64,000 bases of DNA from the NCBI RefSeq assembly GCF_000719285.1, contig NZ_JOFS01000006.1, positions 298,575-362,574 of the forward strand. Reading direction: 5' to 3'. Positions within the stretch are counted from its first letter, which is position 1; each line of letters begins with the position of its first letter. Below the pieces are notes generated by a model, which worked only from the letters and a program-made list of their open reading frames with translations, had not been told where the DNA came from and ran no database searches. This DNA comes from Streptomyces bicolor. Lineage in GTDB: Bacteria; Actinomycetota; Actinomycetes; Streptomycetales; Streptomycetaceae. Below are positions 49,741 through 58,029 of the stretch, piece by piece. The position numbers were made by a program, and so were the translations under genes.

Positions 49741-51444
49741 TCACTTCGCGTCCGCATAACACTCCACCACCGCCGTGGTGAACGGAAACCGCACGGGCGT
49801 CTCCCCGAACGTCAGCCGTCCGGCCAGGTCGGACGCCTCCCGGATCGCCGTCACGACGGCCTCGGCCTCCTCCTCGGGACAGTGCACGATCACCTCGTCG
49901 TGCTGGAAGAAGACGAGTTCCGCCGCCATCCCCGCACAGGCACGGCGCAGCGCGGCGAGCAGCAGCAGGGCCCAGTCGGCGGCGCTGCCCTGGACGACGA
50001 AGTTGCGGGCGAAGCGGCCCCGCGCGCGGGCGTTGGTGGAGGCGTAGCCCGGCACCCACTCCTGCGGCCCGGAGCCGTCGGACGGGTCGGCCTGCCCGTC
50101 CGACATCGGGATCCCCGCCTCCTCGGCCGCGTCGTCCGTCGCCCCGGCAGCCGGAGGACACGTCCGCCCCAGCCACGTCCGCACGAGCCGCCCCTCCTCC
50201 CCGGCCCGCGCCGCCTCGTCGACGTACGCCACCGCCTTCGGGAAGCGGCGTCTGAGCGCGGCGAGGTTCTTGAGCCCGTCGCCGGAGGTCTGCCCGTAGA
50301 CGGCGCCGAGCACGGCGATCTTGGCCTGGTCGCGGTCTCCGGAGAAGGCGCGGTCGGAGACGGACTGGTACAGGTCGGTCTCCCGCCCGGCCACCTCCAT
50401 CAGCCCGGGATCACGGGAGATCGCGGCGAGCACCCGCGGCTCCATCTGGTCGGCATCGGCCACGACGAGCCGCCAGCCCGGGTCGGCCACCACCGCACGC
50501 CGGATGACCTTCGGGATCTGCAGCGCGCCCCCGCCGTTGGTCACCCACCGCCCGGTGACCGTCCCGCCGGCCAGGAACTCCGGCCTGAACCGCCCGTCGC
50601 GCACCCAGTCCTGCAGCCAGGACCAGCCGTGGGCCACCCGGATCCGGTACAGCTTCTTGTACTCGACCAGCGGTTTCACGGCCGGATGGTCGATGGACTC
50701 GATCTCCCAGCGGCGCGTCGATCTGATCCTGATCCCGGCCTGCGCGAAGGCCTTGATGACGTCCGCGGGCAGATCGGGCCGCACCCGGCGCCCGAAGGCG
50801 GCGGACACCTCGTCGGCCAACTCGGCCAGCCGCCGCGGCTCCCCGCCCCCGGCGTACCGCTCGCCGAGCAGCTCGTGCAGCACCCGGCGGTGCACCTCGG
50901 CGCTCCACGGCAGCCCGGACCGGTTCATCTCGGCGGCGACGAGCATGCCCGCCGACTCGGCCGCCGTCAGCAGCCGCATCCGCTCCGGGTGGGTGGTCCG
51001 ATCGTGCCGGCGCTGCTGGTCGGCGTAGACCTCGACGAGGTCGGCCAGCGGCACATGGACGGCCTGCGGCTCGAAGAGCGGGGACTGCGAGCCGGGTTCG
51101 GCGGAGCGCTGCGGCGGATCGGGCGGCACGGGGCCCCCGCGCAGCCGGGCGAGGGCGGCGGCGGCCGACCTCGGCTCCCCGGACCGCCCCTCGTGACCGA
51201 GCAGGAGCGTCTCGGCGTCCTCGATGTCGTAGCACCGCTCCACTCGCACCCCCGTGGCGAGCAGTCGCGGATAGACCTCGGCGGTGGACCGCCACACCCA
51301 CCGGGCGACCTCCGGCCGCCCCCGCACGGCCCCGGCCGCGTCCGCCTCCCGCCGCACCGGGCCCGCGAGCAGCCCGTCCGGACCGAGGGGGGCGATCTCC
51401 ACGCCGCCGTCCTCGGCCGGAGCGAGCGCCCACCGGTCGGTCAT
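49741..51444 (-). CDS. family A DNA polymerase with degenerate 3'-5' exonuclease domain
   Basis: 567 residues from ATG 51444 (the longer frame is rejected). N-terminal 170 residues correspond to an exonuclease-like domain that lacks clear acidic triads. The polymerase part shows motif A as VVADADQMEPRVLAAIS (variant of DYSQIELR, keeping the catalytic Asp), motif B DQAKIAVLGAVYGQTSG and motif C FFQHDEVIVHCP. An insert GATDDAAEEAGIPMSDGQAD lies between B and C. Streptomycetes carry such a protein besides PolA; it probably fills gaps or acts in repair. No ribosome binding site; a CACACT-like -10 box lies close to the start, suggesting a leaderless transcript. Confidence 0.88.
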   Translation of the reverse strand: MTDRWALAPAEDGGVEIAPLGPDGLLAGPVRREADAAGAVRGRPEVARWVWRSTAEVYPRLLATGVRVERCYDIEDAETLLLGHEGRSGEPRSAAAALARLRGGPVPPDPPQRSAEPGSQSPLFEPQAVHVPLADLVEVYADQQRRHDRTTHPERMRLLTAAESAGMLVAAEMNRSGLPWSAEVHRRVLHELLGERYAGGGEPRRLAELADEVSAAFGRRVRPDLPADVIKAFAQAGIRIRSTRRWEIESIDHPAVKPLVEYKKLYRIRVAHGWSWLQDWVRDGRFRPEFLAGGTVTGRWVTNGGGALQIPKVIRRAVVADPGWRLVVADADQMEPRVLAAISRDPGLMEVAGRETDLYQSVSDRAFSGDRDQAKIAVLGAVYGQTSGDGLKNLAALRRRFPKAVAYVDEAARAGEEGRLVRTWLGRTCPPAAGATDDAAEEAGIPMSDGQADPSDGSGPQEWVPGYASTNARARGRFARNFVVQGSAADWALLLLAALRRACAGMAAELVFFQHDEVIVHCPEEEAEAVVTAIREASDLAGRLTFGETPVRFPFTTAVVECYADAK

Positions 51445-51478
51445 GCTGCGAGTGTGGCACCCGGGTCTGACAACGGCC

Positions 51479-52246
51479 TCAATCCTGTGCCTCGCCCTGC
51501 TCGCCGGCCTTCTTGGCCGACTCCTCACCGCTGTTCAGGAACTGCGAGAGCAGTCCGACGACGTACTCCTCCATCGCCTCCTTGGTGAGGCCGAGCCCGG
51601 ACAGCACTCCGGTGCCGTTCTCGAACTCCAGGAGGGCCAGCAGGATGTGCTCGGTGCCGATGTAGTTGTGGCCGAGGCGCAGGGCCTCGCGGAAGGTGAG
51701 CTCCAGGACCTTCTTGGCGTCGGAGCCGTAGGGGACGAGCTCGGGGACCTCGTCGGCGGCGGGCGGCAGCGCGGCGGTGGCGGCCTGGCGCACGGAGTCC
51801 AGGAGGACGCCCTGTGCCGTGATCGCCTTCGCGGCGAGGCCGTCGGGGTCGGCCAGCAGGCCGAGGACGAGGTGCTCCGGGCGGCCCTCGGGATTGCGGG
51901 CCGCGATGGCCTCGTTGTGCGCGGCCATCACGGCGCCCCGGGCACGCGGCGTGTAGCGGCCGAAGCCCTGCTGCGGGTCGAGGTCGATCGACTCCTTGGG
52001 CACGAACCGCTTCTGCGCGGCCTGCCGGGTGACGCCCATGCTCCTGCCGATGTCGGTCCAGGATGCGCCCGACCGGCGGGCCTGGTCCACGAAGTGCCCG
52101 ATCAGGTGGTCGGCCACCTCGCCGAGGTGATCGCCGGCGATCACCGCGTCCTGGAGCTGGTCGAGGGGCTCTTCGTGGACCTTCTTGATGGCCGCGATGA
52201 GTTCGTCGAGACGTACGGATGACGTGATGCTCGGGTTCATCGACAT
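51479..52246 (-). CDS. Clp-N domain protein with N-terminal HTH, probably autoregulatory
   Basis: 255 residues. Residues 1-75 form a helix-turn-helix (SGASWTDIGRSMGVTRQAAQ), followed by two Clp N-terminal repeats (FTPRARGAVM-type GRYTPRARGAVMAAHNEAIA, RPEHLVLGLLAD; FREALRLGHNYIGTEHILLA LLEFENGTG). Clp-N domains bind substrates or adaptors of ClpC; there is no AAA+ ATPase part. The HTH suggests a transcription factor that senses protein quality or phosphoarginine-like marks, which is inference. Its promoter is leaderless (TTGACA, 17 bases, TACGGT, 6 bases, ATG) and both boxes lie in tandem operators. A second ATG two codons in is possible. Confidence 0.88.
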   Translation of the reverse strand: MSMNPSITSSVRLDELIAAIKKVHEEPLDQLQDAVIAGDHLGEVADHLIGHFVDQARRSGASWTDIGRSMGVTRQAAQKRFVPKESIDLDPQQGFGRYTPRARGAVMAAHNEAIAARNPEGRPEHLVLGLLADPDGLAAKAITAQGVLLDSVRQAATAALPPAADEVPELVPYGSDAKKVLELTFREALRLGHNYIGTEHILLALLEFENGTGVLSGLGLTKEAMEEYVVGLLSQFLNSGEESAKKAGEQGEAQD

Positions 52247-52248
52247 GT

Positions 52249-52293
52249 GTCAACCGTAGGTTGACGCCATGAGAGTGTCAACCCGCGGTTGAC
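52249..52293 (-). promoter_or_regulatory. tandem operators over the leaderless promoter of the Clp-N/HTH gene
   Basis: Two 17-base palindromes of form GTCAACC-N3-GGTTGAC lie at 52249-52265 and 52277-52293, centres 28 bases apart. Reading leftward, the -35 TTGACA (52281-52276) is the end of the second, and the -10 TACGGT (52258-52253) sits inside the first, which ends three bases before the start codon. Occupancy would fully block transcription. Confidence 0.85.
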
Positions 52294-52408
52294 GATCAGG
52301 CGCGAAGAGGCCATAGCGCCGCATGTACTCGGCCTGCGCGAGGGCGGAGAGTTTCACGGCGTCGGAGTGGTCGAAGCGGACGTGGCGGATCTCCTCCATG
52401 AACTCCAT
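52250..52408 (-). pseudogene. N-terminal fragment of a GNAT-like acetyltransferase
   Basis: 52 codons, leftward, from ATG 52408: EEIRHVRFDHSDAVKLSALA QAEYMRRYG, similar to the N-terminus of streptomycete GNAT acetyltransferases (DAVKL...Q.EY..RYG). It breaks off into the operator region and stops at 52250. No acetyl-CoA binding motif. Probably a relic; the Clp-N/HTH promoter now occupies its end. Confidence 0.4.
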
Positions 52409-52464
52409 GACGGCGGAAGGCAGGTGCGGCCCCCGGTCTCCCGCAACGGATTTACGATCCCCTG

Positions 52465-53580
52465 GTGAGCACGCCCAGCACAGTCGACCGCGCCTTCGAG
52501 GCCGCCCTCTACGACACCGGCCACACCGCCCTCGACACCGGCGCCTCCCTCCTCGCCGCCGCCCCCGAGGCGGACGCCGAACTCGCCCGGCGCGGCCAGG
52601 AGTTCGTGGCGGCCGCCTGGCGACGCGGCTGGCAGCCCGCCGACGTCGTACGGCTCGCGCGGCGCGACCTGGACGACGTACACGTACAGCTGCTCTCGGC
52701 ACTGATCCGCGCCCAGCAGCCGTACGACCGCCCGCGCGGCCCGCGCTGGAACGCACAGCTCGACGACCTGCCCGCCGAGGCCCCGCCCCGCACGGACCGC
52801 TTCTCGCACGCGACCGCCGTCCTGGAGCTGTACCGCCTCCTGCTGCGCCTGCCCACGCTGGAGCCCCTGGACCAGGCGGCCGAGCCGGCCACCCGGGGCA
52901 CCGGGCCCGAGTCCCGCATGCTCACCCGCGTCCGCGCGCTGCTGGCGAAGGCGGAGGCGACCGGCTTTCCCGAGGAGGCCGAGGCGCTCAGCGCCAAGGC
53001 GCAGGAGCTGATGGCCCGGCACAGCATCGACGAGGCGCTTGTCTCCACGCGCGAGCACGCCCCGAAGGACGCGCCCGGCGCCTGCCGGATCGGTGTGGAA
53101 CCGCCCTACGAGCAGGCGAAGGCCGTCCTGCTGGACGCGGTGGCGACCGCCAATCACTGCCGTGCCGTGTGGAACGAACCCTTCGGCTTCTCCACGGTCG
53201 TCGGCTTCGAGGCCGACCTGGAGGCGGTCGAGCTCCTCTACACCTCGCTGCTCGTGCAGGCCCAGACCGCGATGACGAAGGCGGAGGCGGCCCAGCGCGC
53301 CGGCGGCCGCAAGCGGACCAAGACCTTCCGGCAGTCGTTCCTGGCCGCCTACGCCCACCGCGTAGGCACCCATCTGACCGCCGCCGCCCGGACGCAGGTG
53401 ACCCAGGACCTGCTCCCGGTCCTCGCCTCCCGCGAGGTGGCGGTCACCGACCGCCTGGACCGCATGTTCCCGGAGACGACCACGACCCGCCTGCGCGGCG
53501 TCAGCGACGAGGCGGGCTGGGTGGAGGGCTCGGAGGCGGCCGACCGGGCCCAGATGAGGTCCAGGCGGCCGCTGCGCTGA
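52465..53580 (+). CDS. DUF2786 domain protein
   Basis: 371 residues from GTG 52465. A TACGAT -10 box (52453-52458) ends six bases before the start and no ribosome binding site is present, so the transcript is likely leaderless. The recognised part is SRMLTRVRALLAKAEATGFP EEAEALSAKAQELMARHSID, the DUF2786 signature, preceded by a helical N-terminal half (FVAAAWRRGWQPADVVRLAR) and followed by a region with NHCRAVWNEPFGFSTVVGFE and a basic KRTKTFRQSFLAAYAHRVG segment. Phage and streptomycete relatives exist; no function is known. Confidence 0.85.
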   Translation: MSTPSTVDRAFEAALYDTGHTALDTGASLLAAAPEADAELARRGQEFVAAAWRRGWQPADVVRLARRDLDDVHVQLLSALIRAQQPYDRPRGPRWNAQLDDLPAEAPPRTDRFSHATAVLELYRLLLRLPTLEPLDQAAEPATRGTGPESRMLTRVRALLAKAEATGFPEEAEALSAKAQELMARHSIDEALVSTREHAPKDAPGACRIGVEPPYEQAKAVLLDAVATANHCRAVWNEPFGFSTVVGFEADLEAVELLYTSLLVQAQTAMTKAEAAQRAGGRKRTKTFRQSFLAAYAHRVGTHLTAAARTQVTQDLLPVLASREVAVTDRLDRMFPETTTTRLRGVSDEAGWVEGSEAADRAQMRSRRPLR

Positions 53581-53592
53581 GCCGCGTCCGCG

Positions 53593-54111
53593 TCAGTCGC
53601 CGGACTGCTGGAACCCGGTCACCGAGGCGTCCGGGGTCTGCCCGTCGCTCTTCAGCGCGACGTCGCCGTACGACCACTTGAAGCTGCGCGGCTCGCTCGC
53701 CCCGGGCAGGTGGATCTTGACCGACTCCACGCCGAGGCTCTTGGTGCCGCCTCCCCGGACGTAGGTGAGGGTGAAGGAGGTGGTGGCCTCCTTGGCGAGG
53801 GTCCTCTTCGTCGCCGGGGCGCCCTCGTCGGCCCCGACGCTGGTCACGGTATTGCCCGCGTCGAACTCGACGGCCGGCAGCCCGTCCAGGACGCACTCGG
53901 CGCCGCCGCGGTTGGTGACGGTGACGGGGACGTTGCCGGTGTCCCCGGTGGCGGGGGCGGCGTTGGCGGGCCCGAACTTCACGGACAGCTGGTCGGCACA
54001 GGTGGAACCGGCGTTGTCGTCCTGGTCGCCGTCCCCGTCCCCGCCGCTGCCACAGGCGGTCAGGACGAGGGCCGCGGCGAGGGCGGCGACGGTGCGGGAG
54101 GTGGCGCGCAT
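53593..54111 (-). CDS. DUF4232 lipoprotein
   Basis: 172 residues, GGAG six bases before the ATG. Signal RTVAALAAALVLTAC with lipidated Cys near 20, then a Gly/Asp linker. The domain has ADQLSVKFGPANAAPATGDT, VPVTVTNRGGAECVLDGLPA and a C-terminal strand region SFKWSYGDVALK: an immunoglobulin-like beta sandwich (DUF4232) with a disulphide between CADQL and CVLDG. Extracellular, function unknown. Convergent with the DUF2786 gene and codirectional with the next lipoprotein. Confidence 0.88.
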   Translation of the reverse strand: MRATSRTVAALAAALVLTACGSGGDGDGDQDDNAGSTCADQLSVKFGPANAAPATGDTGNVPVTVTNRGGAECVLDGLPAVEFDAGNTVTSVGADEGAPATKRTLAKEATTSFTLTYVRGGGTKSLGVESVKIHLPGASEPRSFKWSYGDVALKSDGQTPDASVTGFQQSGD

Positions 54112-54163
54112 GAGGTGCTCCGGGGAAGGACGTCGGTGATCGCGTGGGTCACCGAATCAAACC

Positions 54164-54700
54164 TCATGACCCCAGGCCGGCCGTGGGCAGCCCCGACGGC
54201 AGCGAGCCGCCCTCCGCCCTGGTGTAGGCCTCCGAGCCGAAGCCGCCCCAGGTCACCGTCAGCGACTCCTTGCCGACCGAGCGGACCGTCCCGGTCGCCC
54301 GGTCCTTGCTGCCGTCGGTGCACTTGAGGCGGATCACCTGTCCCCCGTCCTCCTTGCCGACGGTCCCGCTGCACACGGTCCCGCCGGTCGCGAAGAGCCC
54401 GGCCTCCGTGCCGTTGACCATGAGCGCGACGGCCTTGCCGCCCTTGGTCGTGGCGAGCCAGCTGCCGTCCAGGCCATCGGCCGCCGAGCCCGACCCGCCC
54501 GTACCGCCGCCCGTGTCGGCACTGGCGGAGGCGGAGGCGCTGGGACGGGCGTCGGCAGTGGGGGTGGGGCCGGAGTCGGAGTCGCCGTCGCCGCTGCAGG
54601 CGGTGAGGGTGAGCGCACCGGCCAGGGACGCGGCCACGGCCGCGACCCGCATGCGCCGGCCCGACATCGTGCGCGTACGCGAGAAAGTCGCCGAGGTCAC
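54164..54700 (-). CDS. small lipoprotein
   Basis: 178 residues from GTG 54700, where GGGAG lies six bases upstream; the frame opens at ATG 54730 without such a site. Signal RRMRVAAVAASLAGALTLTAC, then a disordered Ser/Ala/Asp/Gly stretch, then a compact domain GSWLATTKGGKAVALMVNGT, GGTVCSGTVGKEDGGQVIRL KCTDGS with two cysteines. No family recognised. Encoded 52 bases upstream of the DUF4232 lipoprotein in the same direction, so possibly one transcript. Confidence 0.83.
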   Translation of the reverse strand: MTSATFSRTRTMSGRRMRVAAVAASLAGALTLTACSGDGDSDSGPTPTADARPSASASASADTGGGTGGSGSAADGLDGSWLATTKGGKAVALMVNGTEAGLFATGGTVCSGTVGKEDGGQVIRLKCTDGSKDRATGTVRSVGKESLTVTWGGFGSEAYTRAEGGSLPSGLPTAGLGS

Positions 54701-54826
54701 TGGAAGCTCCCAAGCTGTAGCGGTCGGCATACGGCCGAATCGGCCTGCCTGGCCGAAACGACCGCAGCAAGTTACCAGGGAGTCCTGTCCGGAACCGGGA
54801 GTCCGGAACCCGGAAGCCCGCCGGAC

Positions 54827-55132
54827 CTACCAGGACGCCTTGCGCACCCCCGGCAGGTACCCGGCGTGCGCCTGCTCCCGCAGCCCCACCCGGGACAGCC
54901 CGAAGTCACGGAAGTAGCCGCGCGGCCGCCCGTCCACCTGGTCACGGTTGCGTACGCGCGTGGCGCTGGCGTCCCTCGGCTGCCTGCGCAGCTCGCTCTG
55001 GGCCGCGAGCCGTTCGGCCTCGCTGGTCGACGGCCGCCGGATGATCTCCTTCAGCTCGGCCCGCCGCGCGGCGTACCGGGCGACGACCTCCTGCCGCTGC
55101 TGGTTCTTCGCGATCTTGCTCTTCTTGGCCAT
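54827..55132 (-). CDS. rpsN: 30S ribosomal protein S14, zinc-free form
   Basis: 101 residues: [20 protein letters not shown], then [25 protein letters not shown] RNA-binding core ([20 protein letters not shown]) and [20 protein letters not shown]. It has no cysteines, so it is the C-minus paralogue that replaces the zinc-containing S14 in zinc starvation, freeing zinc. It is translated from the rpmB stop (TGATG overlap of one base) and transcribed leftward from the Zur box region. Confidence 0.96.
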   Translation of the reverse strand: MAKKSKIAKNQQRQEVVARYAARRAELKEIIRRPSTSEAERLAAQSELRRQPRDASATRVRNRDQVDGRPRGYFRDFGLSRVGLREQAHAGYLPGVRKASW

Positions 55133-55368
55133 CAGACCTTCACTCCCCGGGCGCGGATACGGGCGACGGCCGCCTCGACACCGATGACGTCGACGGTCTT
55201 GATCCCCCTGGCGCTCAGCCGCAGCCGCACATACCGGCCCTCGCTGGGCAGCCAGTAGCGCTTGGTCTGGATGTTGGGGTCGAAGCGGCGGGACGTCCGC
55301 CGATGGGAGTGGGAAATCGTGTTGCCGAAACCCGGCTGGGCGCCGGTCAGCATGCAGTGGGCGGACAC
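55132..55368 (-). CDS. rpmB: 50S ribosomal protein L28, zinc-free paralogue
   Basis: 78 residues from GTG 55368 (GAGGAGAGG nine bases upstream). Signature [33 protein letters not shown]. Only one Cys near the N-terminus, so the zinc-binding CxxC pairs of the C-plus form are absent. First gene of the leftward arm of the divergent Zur-type cluster. Confidence 0.96.
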   Translation of the reverse strand: MSAHCMLTGAQPGFGNTISHSHRRTSRRFDPNIQTKRYWLPSEGRYVRLRLSARGIKTVDVIGVEAAVARIRARGVKV

Positions 55369-55401
55369 GGTGACGAACCTCTCCTCAGTCTCTGGTGTTA
55401 A

Positions 55402-55416
55402 TGGAATTCATTTTCA
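55402..55416. promoter_or_regulatory. Zur box
   Basis: The reverse complement reads TGAAAATGAATTCCA, matching the streptomycete Zur consensus TGAAAATGATTTTCA at 13 of 15 positions. It lies between divergent rpmB and rpmG, the expected site for zinc-dependent repression of both arms. Confidence 0.87.
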
Positions 55417-55417
55417 G

Positions 55418-55423
55418 TAAGAT
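55418..55423 (+). promoter_or_regulatory. -10 box of leaderless rpmG
   Basis: TAAGAT ends six bases (AGCAGC) before the rpmG ATG. There is no ribosome binding site in between, so the transcript probably begins at the start codon. The Zur box abuts it on the upstream side. Confidence 0.7.
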
Positions 55424-55429
55424 AGCAGC

Positions 55430-55594
55430 ATGGCACGCAACGAACTCCGCCCGGTCATCAAGCTCCGGTCCACCGCCGGCACCGGCTACACCTATGTGAC
55501 CCGAAAGAACCGCCGCAACGACCCGGACCGCATGACCCTGCGCAAGTACGACCCGGTCGCCGGCCGCCACGTCGACTTCCGAGAGGAGCGCTGA
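55430..55594 (+). CDS. rpmG: 50S ribosomal protein L33, zinc-free form
   Basis: 54 residues: [40 protein letters not shown] ending HVDFREER. No cysteines, so the C-minus paralogue. Leaderless start under the Zur box. First gene of the rightward arm; rpmE2 follows eight bases later. Confidence 0.96.
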   Translation: MARNELRPVIKLRSTAGTGYTYVTRKNRRNDPDRMTLRKYDPVAGRHVDFREER

Positions 55595-55602
55595 GGACCG
55601 CC

Positions 55603-55851
55603 ATGCGCAAGGGAATCCATCCGTCCTACGGCCCGGTCGTCTTCCGTGACCGCGCCGCGAACCACGCCTTCCTCACCCGCTCGACGATGACCAGCGAGAA
55701 GACGATCGAGTGGGAGGACGGCAACACCTACCCGGTCGTCGACGTCGAGATCTCGAACGTCAGCCACCCCTTCTACACCGGCACGGCCCGCGTCCTGGAC
55801 ACGGCCGGCCGGGTGGAGCGCTTCGAGCGCCGCTACGGGAAGCAGGGCTGA
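55603..55851 (+). CDS. rpmE2: 50S ribosomal protein L31 type B, zinc-free
   Basis: 82 residues: [60 protein letters not shown]. Lacks the CxxC of type A L31. In the Zur regulon it displaces L31A from ribosomes and releases zinc. GAGGA lies upstream, and the CobW-like gene starts within 14 bases. Confidence 0.96.
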   Translation: MRKGIHPSYGPVVFRDRAANHAFLTRSTMTSEKTIEWEDGNTYPVVDVEISNVSHPFYTGTARVLDTAGRVERFERRYGKQG

Positions 55852-55864
55852 CCAGGTGGCCGTG

Positions 55865-57049
55865 ATGTCCGGGCTCTCCGTCGTGATCGTCGGAGGGCTG
55901 CACGCCGACGCCCGCAAGGCGGCCGTGGAGCGGCTGCTCGCCGACGTCGCCGACAGCGTCGTACTCCACCACGACCTGTCGACGGCCGCCGCAGGCACGG
56001 TCGTACGCACCATCCGCGACGCCACCGGCATCGTCAGCGCCGGCGAGGCGCCCCTCGTCAACGACTGCGCCTGCTGCGCCCTGCGTGAGGACCTGGTGCC
56101 GGAACTGATCCGGATCCGGGACGCGGGCGGCACCCGGATGGCGGTCGTCGAACTGTGGGACTCCGTGGAGCCCAAGGCCATGGCCGAGGTGGTCACGGCC
56201 GGCGGGCTCCGGGTCACCGGCGTCATCACCGCCGTGGACCCTGCCCTCGTCCTGCCCTACCTGGGCAACGGCGACGACCTGGCCGAGGGCGGGCTGGCGG
56301 CCGCGGCGACGGACCAGCGCACGGTCGCCGACACCTTCGCGCGGCAGCTGGAGTACGCCCCTGTTCTCGCCATAGCCGACTCCCCGGAGGCCGACGACGA
56401 GGACCGCGAGCTGCTGGCCCAGCTCCACCCGACGGCCCGCCAAGTTCGGATCGACGCCTCGCCCGTACCTGCCGACGACCTGACGGTGCCGGCCCCGCGC
56501 CACCGTCCGCTCACGCCCCTCGCCCAGGCGGCGCTGGCCGGCTTCGACGTCGAGTCCGCCGCCGCGGCCCAGCACCCGGCGTGCGCCCTGCTCCCCGCCG
56601 AGGCGGACGCCCACGGTGTCTCGACCCTCGTCTGGCACCGGCGCCGTCCCTTCCACCCGGAACGGCTCTACGAGGCGCTGGAGGACATCACCTGCGCGGC
56701 CGCGCGCAGCCGGGGCCGGTTCTGGCTCGCCGACAAGCCTGACGTGCTGCTGCACTGGGACGCGGCGGGTGGCGCCCTGTGCGTGGAGAGCGCGGGCCCC
56801 TGGCTCGCCTCGCTGCCCGACGCGGCCTGGGACATGGTCCCGCCGGTGCGCCGGGCCGCCGCCGCGCTGGACTGGCACCCCGAGCACGGCGACTGCTGCC
56901 AGCACCTGGTCTTCACGTCCCCCGGGCTCGACCGGGACGGCCTCGCCGAGCTCCTCGAGTCGTGCCTCCTCACGGACGCCGAGTACGCCGCCGGCCGCGA
57001 CGCCTGGAAACAACTCCCGCCCGCCTTCGACACGCTCCTGGAGGTCTGA
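55865..57049 (+). CDS. CobW/COG0523-family GTPase-like protein, putative zinc chaperone
   Basis: 394 residues from ATG 55865 (AGGTGG five bases upstream; GTG 55856 is an alternative). Seen: an N-terminal [20 protein letters not shown] that lacks a normal GKT Walker A, the family's metal motif as [19 protein letters not shown] (variant of CxCC), [31 protein letters not shown], and a C-terminal CobW domain [20 protein letters not shown] with [13 protein letters not shown]. Members feed zinc or cobalt to proteins using GTP. The Walker A loss suggests no GTP hydrolysis and is typical of this ribosomal-cluster subgroup. Lies in the Zur-regulated operon. Confidence 0.9.
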   Translation: MSGLSVVIVGGLHADARKAAVERLLADVADSVVLHHDLSTAAAGTVVRTIRDATGIVSAGEAPLVNDCACCALREDLVPELIRIRDAGGTRMAVVELWDSVEPKAMAEVVTAGGLRVTGVITAVDPALVLPYLGNGDDLAEGGLAAAATDQRTVADTFARQLEYAPVLAIADSPEADDEDRELLAQLHPTARQVRIDASPVPADDLTVPAPRHRPLTPLAQAALAGFDVESAAAAQHPACALLPAEADAHGVSTLVWHRRRPFHPERLYEALEDITCAAARSRGRFWLADKPDVLLHWDAAGGALCVESAGPWLASLPDAAWDMVPPVRRAAAALDWHPEHGDCCQHLVFTSPGLDRDGLAELLESCLLTDAEYAAGRDAWKQLPPAFDTLLEV

Positions 57050-57056
57050 ACTCCCC

Positions 57057-57290
57057 ATGCCCCGCAAGACCGACCGCAAGCCGGCCAAGTCCCGCCCCAA
57101 CCCGCTGGACCAGGCCGGAATCACCTACATCGACTACAAGGACACCGACCTTCTGCGAAAGTTCATCTCCGACCGCGGCAAGATCCGCAGCCGCCGAGTC
57201 ACCCGAGTGACGGCCCAGCAGCAGCGCCAACTGGCCAAGGCCATCAAGAACGCCCGCGAGATGGCGCTCCTCCCGTACGCCGCCCGCTGA
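57057..57290 (+). CDS. rpsR: 30S ribosomal protein S18, zinc-free paralogue
   Basis: 77 residues: [70 protein letters not shown]. No zinc-binding cysteines, so the C-minus S18 (rpsR2). Last gene of the operon; GGAGG at the end of the CobW-like gene serves as ribosome binding site, 12 bases away. Confidence 0.96.
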   Translation: MPRKTDRKPAKSRPNPLDQAGITYIDYKDTDLLRKFISDRGKIRSRRVTRVTAQQQRQLAKAIKNAREMALLPYAAR

Positions 57291-57312
57291 GGCGCGGCCG
57301 GGACCGAGCGAT

Positions 57313-57340
57313 GCGGCCGACGCCGAGAGGCGGCGGCCGC
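57313..57340 (+). terminator. terminator after rpsR2
   Basis: GCGGCCG/CGGCCGC outer stem (57313-57319 with 57334-57340) with an inner GCC-GAGA-GGC hairpin, 22 bases after the stop, followed by ATTCTGCATTT. Confidence 0.65.
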
Positions 57341-57547
57341 ATTCTGCATTTCCGCCCCCAACTCCGCTAAGCGGAACGGCACTTGGCGCTTGGAACAACA
57401 ACGCCGCGGAACGCGTCTCTTCCTAGTGCACGAGGGATTCGCCCCCAGCGACCGCAGTCGACTGACGCTGTGATGCGACCCTGGGGCATGCGCTGGAACC
57501 CATGCAGGGCCGCGTACGTCACAGGAGTAACCGCAGGAACACCCCGC

Positions 57548-57595
57548 GTGCACGTGCATCTGCTCATGTAGGTGCACGTGAAACACAGCTATGAT
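57548..57595 (+). promoter_or_regulatory. promoter and shared element of the DUF397 gene
   Basis: GTGCACGTGCATCTGC (57548-57563) is exactly repeated in the ATPase promoter region (58655-58640, opposite strand). A second TGCACGTG lies at 57573-57580. A consensus -10 TATGAT follows at 57590-57595. The remaining part of 57341-57547 shows no gene. Confidence 0.6.
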
Positions 57596-57692
57596 CCGGG
57601 AGCAGTTGACCACCGCAGCACCAGCTGCGCACCAGCCGCACCACCTCTCGCATCAATGGCCTCGAAGCCACCGCACCACCGGGGAGCGACCT

Positions 57693-57935
57693 GTGGACCA
57701 CGACGTGTACAACGGCATGGCAGCCACGGCTCTGACCGGGGTGGCCTGGCAGAAGAGCAGGCACAGCAACTCCCAGGGCTCCTGCGTGGAGTTCGCCCGC
57801 CTTCCCGGCGGCGACGTCGCCGTACGCAATTCCCGCTTCCCGGACGGCCCCGCCCTCGTCTACACCCGCGCGGAGATCGAGGCGATGCTCCTCGGCATCA
57901 AGGACGGGGAGTTCGACCATCTGATAGCCGGCTGA
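57693..57935 (+). CDS. DUF397 regulatory protein
   Basis: 80 residues from GTG 57693 (GGGAG six bases upstream). Signature GVAWQKSRHSNSQGSCVEFA, GGDVAVRNSRFPDGPALVYT, AEIEAMLLGIKDGEFDHLI. DUF397 proteins are small streptomycete regulators that pair with XRE-DUF5753 proteins and, in several loci (abaA, whiJ), with anti-sigma-like ATPases; the exact biochemical role is not settled. All three gene types occur here. Confidence 0.93.
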   Translation: MDHDVYNGMAATALTGVAWQKSRHSNSQGSCVEFARLPGGDVAVRNSRFPDGPALVYTRAEIEAMLLGIKDGEFDHLIAG

Positions 57936-58029
57936 CCCGGTAGGGAAATCGGCGTCTTCCGTAGCGTAACGACCGTATCGCGCACGGTGACGCGCGTAGA
58001 ACCGCGGCGTCAGCAAGCGCCGCGGTTCG

